Source: Gemmatimonadota bacterium
Lineage (GTDB): Bacteria > Gemmatimonadota > Gemmatimonadetes > Gemmatimonadales > Gemmatimonadaceae
Assembly: GCA_016712265.1 (NCBI GenBank)
Contig: JADJRJ010000031.1
Location: 372,001 to 436,000 of the forward strand
DNA length: 64,000 nt
Reading direction: 5' to 3'
Both the position numbers and the translations under genes were made by a program. Under the pieces are notes generated by a model. It was not told the origin of the DNA, made no database searches, and saw only the letters and a list, made by a program, of their open reading frames with translations. Below, piece after piece: positions 18,250 to 26,131 of this stretch. Each line of letters starts with the position of its first letter. The stretch's first letter is position 1.

Positions 18250-19365
18250 ATGTCCGCTCTTTGGTGGATCCTCGGTGCCGCTGGCGCCGCCTTTGTCGGC
18301 TACATCGCCTACGGCACCTACCTGGCGTACGTGCTCAAGTGGGAAGATGAGCAGTCCGTCGGCTTGGCCTATTACGGCCGCACGCCGGAGGGACGCGCCG
18401 CGTTCAAGGAGGAACTGCGCGGCCACGCGAAGCGGTTGGGGCCGATCCTGCGCCTGAATGCGAAGCTCGCGAAGATGGACTTTGCCCGGGCGCGGATCCA
18501 GCACCAGGGGGTCTCCGGGCCCAGTGGCAGCTGCAGCGTCGAGTCGTTTGAGCAGGCCGCCGCCTATACGCCGAAGGCAGACGACGTGTTCGTCGTGACG
18601 CAAATGAAGTGCGGGACCACGTGGATGCAGCACGTGGTGTACGAGGTGCTGCATCGCGGGCAGGGGGATCTCGTGGCGACCGGGCGCGCGATGTACGCGC
18701 TGTCCCCGTGGATCGAAGGCCGCAAGAGCATCCCGCTCGCCGAGGCCAGGCCGTTAGGCACCGACCACCCCTCCCGGATCATCAAGACGCACCTGCCCGC
18801 CGCGTTGTGCCCGTACAACGAGGTGGCGAAGTACATCTACGTCGCGCGGCACCCGGTCTCCTGCTTTGCCTCGTGCATCGACTTCATCGACACGAACGTG
18901 GGCGGGATGGCCCCTGATCTGCCGGCCTTTGTCACGTGGTATACGTCGAAGGATCTGATGTGGTGGGGGACCTGGACCGACCATGTGAAGGGATGGTGGG
19001 CCCGTCGCCAGGCGCCCAACGTGCTCTTCGTTTTCTTTGAGGACATGAAGAAGGACCTCGGCGCGGTCGTGCGGCAGGTGGCGACGTTCCTTGGGGTTCG
19101 GGACCTGACGGAGAGCGAGGTGGCGAACATCGTGCACAAAACCTCGTTCGCGTACATGCAGGAACACCAGGACAACTTCGAGATGCACCCGCCCCACATC
19201 CTGCAGACGAACGCCGAGCTGTTCGTGGCGGGGACGGCGGACCGGTACAAGAACGTGCCAGCCGAGATCCGGTCGCAGGTGGCGGCGTGGGTCGTGAGCG
19301 AGATGGCGGACAGCGACTTTCCGCTTCGCGAGCGCTACCCGGACGTCGTGGCGTCGCCCGCGTAG
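18250..19365 (+). CDS. PAPS-dependent sulfotransferase with N-terminal membrane anchor
   Basis: The 371-residue protein has one TM helix at about residues 3-25 and a soluble sulfotransferase domain. The 5'-phosphosulfate loop is TQMKCGTTWMQ (residues 117-127, canonical YPKSGTTW), the catalytic His region is KTHLPAAL, and the 3'-phosphate site is VARHPVSCFASCIDF. FFEDMKKDL and FLGVRDLTE follow in the usual order. This layout is that of eukaryote-type cytosolic sulfotransferases rather than NodH-like enzymes. It would transfer sulfate from PAPS to an alcohol or phenol, perhaps a lipid given the anchor. No PAPS-synthesis genes are nearby. An M1 peptidase follows 79 bp later. Confidence 0.85.
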   Translation: MSALWWILGAAGAAFVGYIAYGTYLAYVLKWEDEQSVGLAYYGRTPEGRAAFKEELRGHAKRLGPILRLNAKLAKMDFARARIQHQGVSGPSGSCSVESFEQAAAYTPKADDVFVVTQMKCGTTWMQHVVYEVLHRGQGDLVATGRAMYALSPWIEGRKSIPLAEARPLGTDHPSRIIKTHLPAALCPYNEVAKYIYVARHPVSCFASCIDFIDTNVGGMAPDLPAFVTWYTSKDLMWWGTWTDHVKGWWARRQAPNVLFVFFEDMKKDLGAVVRQVATFLGVRDLTESEVANIVHKTSFAYMQEHQDNFEMHPPHILQTNAELFVAGTADRYKNVPAEIRSQVAAWVVSEMADSDFPLRERYPDVVASPA

Positions 19366-19444
19366 GCGCGGGGTGCTCGCGAACGAAGGCTTGTCACGCG
19401 GGGGGAGTTGAGGGAATTTGGCCGGCGCGCTCACCGGAGATCCC

Positions 19445-21067
19445 GTGTTCCCCTCGCTGCTGCTTGCCCTCGCCGTCACGGTCCCCGTTCGGGACACGTA
19501 CCCGCGCCAGCCACTCGACGCCGAGCACTACCGCTTCGCGCTCACCCTGAGCGATTCGGTGGACCGGCTCGAAGGCGAGGCACGCGTGCGGTTGCGCATG
19601 ACGGCCGCCGGGGTGACGTCCGTCTTCCTGGACCTGGCCAACACGACGCCTGCACGGTCGGGGAAGGGGATGACCGTGGCCGGAGTCACCCTCGGGGAAA
19701 CGAGCCTCGCATTCCGGCACGCGGACGACCGCCTGACGATGACACTCCCGGCGCCATCGACGGTGGGACAGCTCCTCGAGCTGACCGTACGCTACCGCGG
19801 GATTCCCGCCGACGGCCTGCAGATCAAGCCCACGCGGCACGGGGACCGTGCCTTCTTCTCCGACGACTGGCCCGTCAATGCACGCCAGTGGTTGCCTACG
19901 ATCGACCATGTCGGCGACAAGGCCACCATGGAGATGGCGGTCACGGCACCCGCGCACTACCAGGTGATCTCCAACGGGCGGCGAATCGAGGAGACCGACC
20001 TTCCCGGTGCCATGCGGCGCACGGTGTGGCTCCAGGCGGTTCCCATCTCACCATGGCTGTACGTGCTTGGGGTCGCGCGGTTCGCCGTGCAGTCACTGGG
20101 TGACTACCGCGGGATCCCGCTGGAGACCTGGGTCTTCGCGAAGGACCGCGACGCTGGCTTTCATGATTTCGCCGTGCCGGTGAAGGACGCGATGGCCTTC
20201 TACTCGGAGTTTGTCGGACCGTACGCCTACGAGAAGCTCGCCAACGTGCAGTCCACCGCGACCGGGGGCGGGATGGAAGCGGCCACGGCGATCATGTACG
20301 ACCAGCGCAGCGTGGACGGGACGCGATCGCTGCGATGGCGCAACGTCATCATCCACGAGATCGCCCACCAGTGGTTCGGCAATGCGGTCACCGAGGCGGA
20401 CTGGAACGACGTGTGGCTGAGCGAGGGGTTTGCGACGTACTTCACCTCGCTGTTCATCGAGCACGCGTACGGGCGCGACGAGTTTGCCCAGGTGCTGCGG
20501 GACTCCCGAAAGACCGTCGTCGATTTCTACGCGAAGCAGCCGGACTACCGGGTCGTCCATGAGAACCTGTCCGACATGGCGCAGGTCACGACGGGAATGA
20601 CCTACCAGAAGGGCGCCTGGGTGCTGCACATGCTGAGGCAGCGTATTGGCGATGACCGCTTCTGGTCGGGAATCAGGGACTACTACGCGCGCCACATGAA
20701 CCGCACGGCAACGACCGCAGACTTCCGGATGACCATGGAGCGCGCCTCGGGCCAGGATCTCGCCGCGTTCTTCGAGCAGTGGCTCTATCGCGGCCAGATC
20801 CCCCGCATCGAGGGGAGCTGGCGGTGGGACGCCGCCGCACGCGAGGTGGTCGTGGAGATGCGCCAGGTGCAGCCGGGGCCCGCGTTCGCCATCGAGCTGG
20901 ACGTGGCGCTGGAGGGGGCGGGGGACACACCGGGCGTGCAACGGGCGAGTGTTGGCGGCGAACTCACGCGGGTTCGACTCAAGGCCGCGGAGCGTCCGCG
21001 GACCGTGACCCTCGACCCGATGGTCCGGACGCTCTTTACCGGCACCCTGCAGGCGCGCCCCGACTGA
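19445..21067 (+). CDS. Secreted M1 family zinc aminopeptidase
   Basis: About 540 residues from GTG 19445, which has GGAG 5 nt upstream and gives a signal-like N-terminus (FPSLLLALAVTVPV); TTG 19418 is the alternative. The zinc site is HEIAHQWFG (His304, Glu305, His308) with the third ligand Glu327 in WLSEGFATYF. The exopeptidase motif is GGMEA rather than GAMEN/GGMEN, so the Asn is replaced while the Glu that binds the free amino terminus is kept. The C-terminal ERAP-like helical domain is absent, making this a short M1 enzyme. It probably trims peptides outside the cytoplasm, in line with the other secreted peptidases here. Confidence 0.88.
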   Translation: MFPSLLLALAVTVPVRDTYPRQPLDAEHYRFALTLSDSVDRLEGEARVRLRMTAAGVTSVFLDLANTTPARSGKGMTVAGVTLGETSLAFRHADDRLTMTLPAPSTVGQLLELTVRYRGIPADGLQIKPTRHGDRAFFSDDWPVNARQWLPTIDHVGDKATMEMAVTAPAHYQVISNGRRIEETDLPGAMRRTVWLQAVPISPWLYVLGVARFAVQSLGDYRGIPLETWVFAKDRDAGFHDFAVPVKDAMAFYSEFVGPYAYEKLANVQSTATGGGMEAATAIMYDQRSVDGTRSLRWRNVIIHEIAHQWFGNAVTEADWNDVWLSEGFATYFTSLFIEHAYGRDEFAQVLRDSRKTVVDFYAKQPDYRVVHENLSDMAQVTTGMTYQKGAWVLHMLRQRIGDDRFWSGIRDYYARHMNRTATTADFRMTMERASGQDLAAFFEQWLYRGQIPRIEGSWRWDAAAREVVVEMRQVQPGPAFAIELDVALEGAGDTPGVQRASVGGELTRVRLKAAERPRTVTLDPMVRTLFTGTLQARPD

Positions 21068-21085
21068 GGCGCGCGTGCCCGGCGC

Positions 21086-21829
21086 TCACAGCGTGAGGTT
21101 TCGCAGCTCTCGCGCCCGGGTGCGGCTCGCCGCGATGCGGGAACCATCCTGCATCTCAACCTCGAGGCGGCCACCGTCGCCGGGAACCAGGTGGCGGACG
21201 AAGTCGAGGTTCACGATGTGGCTGCGGTGGATGCGGAGGAACCGCTGCGGATCCAGCCGCTGCTCGAAGTCGTTCAGCGTGAGATACACCAGCCACTGAC
21301 GCCCCTTCGCCACCACCCGGACGTAGTCGTCGTCGGCCTCGAGGCGCTCCACGTCGCGCGCGTCCAGGGGCAGGAGCTTGCCGCGCTCCCGGACGAAGAA
21401 GCGGCCGAGCGGGGTGTTGGTCCCCTGGGGCAGGACCTGGTCCAGGCGCTCGCTGGTCGCCGGTGATTCAACCGCGCTCACCCGCTCGATCCGCCGCATG
21501 GCGGTCTCGAGTCGCTCGGGGCCAAAAGGCTTGAGCAGGTAGTCCACTGCCGCCAGCTCGAACGCGGTCACGGCGTAACGCTCGAACGCCGTGGTGAAGA
21601 CGACGAGGGGTTGGTGCTGCGCCTGGCGCATCACCTCCAGCCCCGTGCCACCGGGCATCTCGATGTCGAGAAAGGCGACGTCGGGGCGCTGGTCGTCGAT
21701 CAGCGCGACGCCGCCCGGGCCGTCCGAGGCCTCACCGACGACGTCGACATCGCCGCGCTGCTCCAGCAGGTCACGCAACCGCTGGCGAGCCAGGGCCTCG
21801 TCGTCGACAATCACGGCCCGGAGCGTCAA
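21086..21829 (-). CDS. LytTR-family response regulator
   Basis: The 247-residue regulator has a REC domain (VDDEALARQRL, phospho-acceptor Asp55 in FLDIEMPGG, and Lys in DYLLKPFG) and a C-terminal LytTR DNA-binding domain (GKLLPLDARDVERLEADDDYVRV, RIHRSHIVNLDFV). LytTR proteins bind pairs of direct repeats. It is the last gene of a four-gene operon and overlaps the sensor kinase by 4 bp, so the kinase is its partner. Likely targets include its own operon, which starts with a TonB receptor. Confidence 0.93.
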   Translation of the reverse strand: MTLRAVIVDDEALARQRLRDLLEQRGDVDVVGEASDGPGGVALIDDQRPDVAFLDIEMPGGTGLEVMRQAQHQPLVVFTTAFERYAVTAFELAAVDYLLKPFGPERLETAMRRIERVSAVESPATSERLDQVLPQGTNTPLGRFFVRERGKLLPLDARDVERLEADDDYVRVVAKGRQWLVYLTLNDFEQRLDPQRFLRIHRSHIVNLDFVRHLVPGDGGRLEVEMQDGSRIAASRTRARELRNLTL

Positions 21830-22878
21830 TGCAGCACCAGTGGTTGTCTCGTGCGGGCGAGCGGCATGTTGAGCTGCACCCGGAATCCTTCGCCCGGAGC
21901 CGTGGTCACCTGGACGGTGCCAGCGCCGGCGTGATGCGCCTGGAGTCGCTGGCGCACCGCCCGCAGGCCAATCCCACCGTCCCGCACGGCTCCCTGGCTG
22001 CCGGCGCCGTCGTCCGCCACCTCGACCGAGAGCTGGTCATCGGTCGCCCGGGCACTGATGCGAATCGTCACCGCGCGGGTGACGGGCCCCATGCCGTGCT
22101 TGATGGCGTTCTCCACGAGGGGCTGCAGGAGAAAGGGCAGGATGGGGGCGTCCAGCAGGTCGGGGGCAACCTCCTCGATGACCCGCAGGCGGTCGCCATG
22201 TCGGAGTCGTTCGAGCGCGAGGTAGTCGCGCACGAAGGCGAGTTCGTCTCCAAGGGCGACCTGGTCGTTGGCTTCCTGATGCACCTCCAGCACGCGTCGC
22301 AGGCATGAGGCGAGCCGCTCCAGCGCGCCTTCGGCTCGCGACGGATCGGCGCGCACGAGGGCCGTGATCGAGTGCAAGGTGTTGAAGAGGAAGTGTGGAT
22401 TGAGCTGGGCGCGCAGGGACTGCAGCTCGGCGCGCACCCGGTCGGCCTCGGCGCGTGCGGCGCGCTGCTCCTGCGCCCGCAGGGCGGCCAGCCGGTCCAG
22501 GCTGGTGAACGCCACCACCAGCAGCACATAGAGGATCAACCCGGTGACAAACTGCCAACGGATGGCGTTGGCGAGGAACCCCTCCCAGCGGTCCGGCGGC
22601 GCACCCCACGCGATCTCCGCCGCGATGAATCCTGTCCACAGTCCCGCATACGCCGCGCCCAGCAGCATGTGACGCACGAGGGCGCCCGGGGCCCATCCCG
22701 CCGGCCGCCAGCGCGCGACCCCCAGCCCGAGGGCTGCGGCGATGCCCACCGTGCTCACCGCCGAGAGTGCACTGTCCAGCCACGAGGCCCCGCTGAGGTG
22801 GACGGCCAGGGCGTACACCAGGACGAACGGGAACCAGGCGAGGAGGTATGGCCGGAGGGGGACGCGCGCGACGGTCAC
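21826..22878 (-). CDS. LytS/YehU-type sensor histidine kinase
   Basis: The 350-residue protein starts at a GTG that overlaps the upstream stop (GTGA). Four TM helices occupy residues 10-125 without a large extracellular loop. The His_kinase domain has NPHFLFNTLHSI with the likely phospho-acceptor His162, and the ATPase part has QPLVENAIKHGM and DDGAGSQG, GGIGLRAVRQRL. With the LytTR regulator it forms a two-component system; the signal would be sensed in or at the membrane. Overlap on both sides shows tight cotranslation. Confidence 0.92.
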   Translation of the reverse strand: MTVARVPLRPYLLAWFPFVLVYALAVHLSGASWLDSALSAVSTVGIAAALGLGVARWRPAGWAPGALVRHMLLGAAYAGLWTGFIAAEIAWGAPPDRWEGFLANAIRWQFVTGLILYVLLVVAFTSLDRLAALRAQEQRAARAEADRVRAELQSLRAQLNPHFLFNTLHSITALVRADPSRAEGALERLASCLRRVLEVHQEANDQVALGDELAFVRDYLALERLRHGDRLRVIEEVAPDLLDAPILPFLLQPLVENAIKHGMGPVTRAVTIRISARATDDQLSVEVADDGAGSQGAVRDGGIGLRAVRQRLQAHHAGAGTVQVTTAPGEGFRVQLNMPLARTRQPLVLH

Positions 22879-23642
22879 CGCTTCACCTTTTCGAGCGCGG
22901 GCAGGAGCTGGTACTTCACCCATCCGTAGTTCGGGTCGAGTGCAAGGGCCCTGGTGTAGGCCGCGCGCGCCGCGTCGACCTGCTTCTCGGCCGCATGCGC
23001 TTGCCCGAGCCAGGCCCACGCTTCCACGGCTCCCCAGCGAGGGGCGCCCGCTGCGGGTGCCTGCTTCTCGAACAGCGCCACCGCGCGCGTGAAGTCGGCC
23101 AGCGCCTTGTCGCTGCCGCCGCCAAACATCTTCGGCTTGTACAGCGCGCTGATCCCCCGGAGCAGCAGGACACGCGGGTTGTCCGGCCCCAGGCGGACGG
23201 CGTCGGCGAAGAGGTCGTCGGCCTTTCCCCCGTAGCGCATGCCGGCCATCATGCCGCCTAACGCGATCTGTTGGCCCAGCACGCTGGCGTGCACGGCGGG
23301 GGTTTCCGGCCACGGGAGGACGGCGGCCGACCGGGTCAGCAGCGCAGCGGCTTCTTCGAGGACCGGCTTGGCGTCGTCCGGTCGGTTGGCCGTGTTGATG
23401 AGCAGCGTGGCCTTGCGATACAACGCATACCCCTTGTAGTGCAGGATGGCGCCATCGCTGGGGGCGACGGTCAGCACGCGATCCGCCAGCGCGATCGCGT
23501 GGTCAAAGGCGGTGGCCTCGCCACTGGCCATCGCGGCCTCGATGAGGGTGCCGAGGGAATCCGCCCAACGGGTGGTCCCGGGGGCCTGGGCCCCAAGGGG
23601 GAGGGCCAGGGTGGCGCTGGTCAACAGGAGGAGATGACGCAT
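22875..23642 (-). CDS. Secreted TPR-repeat protein
   Basis: The 255-residue protein has a signal peptide (LLLLTSATLALPLGAQ) and helical repeats. A canonical C-terminal TPR unit (AAEKQVDAARAAYTRALALDPN) is preceded by LADRVLTVAPSDGAILHYKGYALYRKA (residues about 50-75, two partial units). TPR proteins are scaffolds; the position between a TonB receptor and a sensor kinase suggests a periplasmic link between receptor occupancy and the kinase. It lies 8 bp after the receptor stop and overlaps the kinase start by 4 bp. Confidence 0.8.
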   Translation of the reverse strand: MRHLLLLTSATLALPLGAQAPGTTRWADSLGTLIEAAMASGEATAFDHAIALADRVLTVAPSDGAILHYKGYALYRKATLLINTANRPDDAKPVLEEAAALLTRSAAVLPWPETPAVHASVLGQQIALGGMMAGMRYGGKADDLFADAVRLGPDNPRVLLLRGISALYKPKMFGGGSDKALADFTRAVALFEKQAPAAGAPRWGAVEAWAWLGQAHAAEKQVDAARAAYTRALALDPNYGWVKYQLLPALEKVKR

Positions 23643-23650
23643 CGGGAACC

Positions 23651-25813
23651 TCACTGCCAGATCAGGCTGGCGCCGAAGTATAGGGAACGGTTGAAGATCG
23701 AGGGGAGGGGGGTGCGCGTGCGGTAATCGCGGCTGTATCGCCATCCCTGCACGTTGGCTGCGTTCAGGACGTTGCTCACGGAGACGTAGAGGACCGACTG
23801 CGCGTGGGCACCCAGCGGACGGTACCGGCTGGCCGACAGGTCGAGGCGCCGGATCCCGCCGAAGCGCTCGGCGTTAGGCGGCCCGTAAGCGGGCACGAAC
23901 AGGTCGCGGGCGGCATCGAAGGTCGCCGCCACCACCTCGGTGTACGGGCGTCCTGTGGCCGAGCGCCAGTTGCCGCCCAGCCGGAGCCCGTTGGCGAACG
24001 CCTTCTCGACGATGATGGCGCTGGAACGCCGGACGTCGTAGGCCGCCGGCGCGAGTGCGCCAGTCGCGGGATCGGTGCGCTCCGCGCGCAACAGGGAGAG
24101 GGTGGTCCGACTGGTCATGCCACCCGGCAGGCGGCCCTTGAAGAAGAGGTCGATGCCGCGCGACCTGCCCGTGGCTGGGGCGAAGACGCGGTAGGTGCGG
24201 TCGAGGACCGCGAGGTCGCGGTACTGCTTCTCGTAGAGCTCCAGTCGCAGCATCGTGGGGCCGTCACTGCCGACCTGCACGCCTACGATCGATTGCGTGG
24301 CGCGCATCGGGGCGAGGTCCCCGCGGCCGAATGCGTCGTCGTAGTAGAGCGGATCGGCGACCTGGTGGTAGACCCCCCAGGCGGCCGTCGCGGTGACACC
24401 GCCCACGGGCTCCCAGGCGAGCGAGAGGCGCGGGTCCACGGTGCGACGGCCCGTCAGGGTCGAACGGTCGCTGCGAACCCCGGGAACCAGCTTCACCCGA
24501 GGGCGCGGTTGCCACTCCAGCTCAACGAAACTGCCGAAGCGTGTGGCGGGACGCACAAAGGCGTACAGGGAGCGACGGGCCGTATCTCCCGGGGCGTTCG
24601 CCGCCGCCAACGAACCGCGGATGGTCGAGCGCTGGCTCTCCAGTTCGCCACCAAGGCGCAGGGTCGTCCCCGGGACCAGTTCGCGGGTCAGCTGGGCGAA
24701 GAGCTGCCGCTGCCGCTGGTCCGCGTGCAAGCCGAACGCCCCATAGTCCTCCCGTCGATCCAGGGTGCCCTCGCTCGCGCTCGCGAGCACGCCGAATGTC
24801 CCAAAGACCTCCTTCCAGGTGACGACGGCAAGCCGGGACCCCACACGACTATTGAAGGTGCCGGAGAACGCCGGATCGTCGATGGGCACCCCAACGAGGT
24901 TCGATTGGTCGAGGACGAGCGCCTTCACTTCTCCGGTCGGCCGATACCCAAGGGTCGCGCTGACAGTGCCGTCGTGTCCGCTCGGTGGTGGGGCGAAGCC
25001 CCTCTGGTTCTGGTTGACGCGAAAGAACGGGGCGAGGTTCGTCCGGTTCCCCGCCGCTCGAAGCGTAAGCCGGGGGTGGACCCGGAGCGCGAGGTCCACT
25101 GAGGTGGCTGCCAGCCCCGCGCCGATGGACCCCGCATGTCGCGGCGCCTCCCCCCGCGTCCGCAGGCCGACCACGCCAGAGAGCGCGTTCCCGTAGCGGG
25201 CTCCGAATCCGCCTGACGAGAAGTAGATCCCCTCGAGTTGGAAAGGGTCGACGGTCCCGACGAAGGTCCCGGTTGGGGTCAGCAGCTGCTGTGGGTTCAG
25301 CAGCTGCGCCTCGTTCATGAAGACCTTGGTCTCCGTGTAGTCGCCGCCGCGGACGAAGAGCGCTGTGCCGTCGTCGACCGCCTGGACTCCTGGCAACAGC
25401 TGGATGGCGCGGTTGATGTCCGCGGAGGTTCCCGGGGTGGTGACGACCTCGAGCGCGGTGAGCGTGGCGCCCCGCTCTTCACCCGCCGTGTACGCCCCGG
25501 CTCGCACCGTGATCGGGGTGAGGGAGGCGGAAGCCCGGTCCAGGGTGATCGAGAGGAGTGCGGTGTCGGCATCGGTCACGATCCGCCGCGATTCCACGAA
25601 GCCGAGGCGCTTCACCAGGAGGGTCAGCGGCCGGGGCGCCGTCGGAGTGAAGGAGAACTGTCCGGACGAATCGGTGAGCGCGCCCTCCAGCGTCTCGAGG
25701 ACGAACACGTTGGCGCCTGGGATCGCGGCGCCCTCAGTGGTGCGGACCAGGCCATGCAGTGGCTGTGCCCCGAGGGGGAGAGCGGTGATCAGGAAGAGGA
25801 AGATCGCCTTCAT
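23651..25813 (-). CDS. TonB-dependent receptor with carboxypeptidase-regulatory-like N-terminus
   Basis: The 720-residue outer-membrane protein starts at ATG 25813 with a signal peptide (FLFLITALPLGAQ). A carboxypeptidase-regulatory-like domain (about 22-95: LHGLVRTTEGAAIPGANVFV) precedes the plug (about 110-210: RAIQLLPGVQAVDDGTALFVRGG, YGNALSGVVGLRTRG) and a 22-strand-type barrel. It should import a ligand by TonB energy; the ligand is not readable. No SusD partner is adjacent, unlike the receptor at 26132. It heads the operon with the TPR protein and the LytS/LytTR pair. Confidence 0.9.
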   Translation of the reverse strand: MKAIFLFLITALPLGAQPLHGLVRTTEGAAIPGANVFVLETLEGALTDSSGQFSFTPTAPRPLTLLVKRLGFVESRRIVTDADTALLSITLDRASASLTPITVRAGAYTAGEERGATLTALEVVTTPGTSADINRAIQLLPGVQAVDDGTALFVRGGDYTETKVFMNEAQLLNPQQLLTPTGTFVGTVDPFQLEGIYFSSGGFGARYGNALSGVVGLRTRGEAPRHAGSIGAGLAATSVDLALRVHPRLTLRAAGNRTNLAPFFRVNQNQRGFAPPPSGHDGTVSATLGYRPTGEVKALVLDQSNLVGVPIDDPAFSGTFNSRVGSRLAVVTWKEVFGTFGVLASASEGTLDRREDYGAFGLHADQRQRQLFAQLTRELVPGTTLRLGGELESQRSTIRGSLAAANAPGDTARRSLYAFVRPATRFGSFVELEWQPRPRVKLVPGVRSDRSTLTGRRTVDPRLSLAWEPVGGVTATAAWGVYHQVADPLYYDDAFGRGDLAPMRATQSIVGVQVGSDGPTMLRLELYEKQYRDLAVLDRTYRVFAPATGRSRGIDLFFKGRLPGGMTSRTTLSLLRAERTDPATGALAPAAYDVRRSSAIIVEKAFANGLRLGGNWRSATGRPYTEVVAATFDAARDLFVPAYGPPNAERFGGIRRLDLSASRYRPLGAHAQSVLYVSVSNVLNAANVQGWRYSRDYRTRTPLPSIFNRSLYFGASLIWQ

Positions 25814-25857
25814 GCCGAGACGGTACGCCACGGGTCGCCGGGGGTGTCGCCCGATTC

Positions 25858-25898
25858 GGTGAGTGGCGATTTCGCTCGGTGAACAGCTGTCGGGGTGA
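25858..25898 (-). promoter_or_regulatory. Direct GGTGA repeats upstream of the TonB receptor operon
   Basis: The word GGTGA occurs at 25858, 25878 and 25894 (starts), the first two in the longer context TCGGTGA spaced 20 bp apart, about two helical turns. They lie 45-85 bp upstream of the receptor ATG (leftward gene). LytTR regulators bind paired direct repeats with similar spacing, and the operon encodes one. The match to a known consensus is not established. Confidence 0.35.
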
Positions 25899-25971
25899 AT
25901 CGTCGCCGGCGGTTGCCCCGTTGGAGCGTGCCAACGCAGTGGTCGGGGATCGGCCGTCGGTCACTTCTTTC

Positions 25972-26000
25972 TTGACAGCGCCTGTGCCGCACCCTAGCCT
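25972..26000 (+). promoter_or_regulatory. Sigma70-type promoter of the susCD block
   Basis: TTGACA (25972-25977), a 17-bp spacer and TAGCCT (25995-26000) predict a transcript start near 26007, giving a leader of about 125 nt before the SusC ATG. The leader contains the 8-bp palindrome TGTATACA (26059-26066) flanked by near-complementary arms (GTGCGCCGA / TCGGCGACAC). The rest of the 318-bp gap 25814-26131 holds the opposing control region of the TonB receptor operon and no gene. Confidence 0.65.
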
Positions 26001-26131
26001 CGACTGGTCAGGAAACCCCCCGGCTCCGGGGCCGTATCGTCGTTATGTGCGCCGAATTTGTATACACTCGGCGACACGCGTCGGTGTGGGCCGGCGCCAG
26101 ATCCTCCCATCCAGCACTCCCAGGAGGCAGC

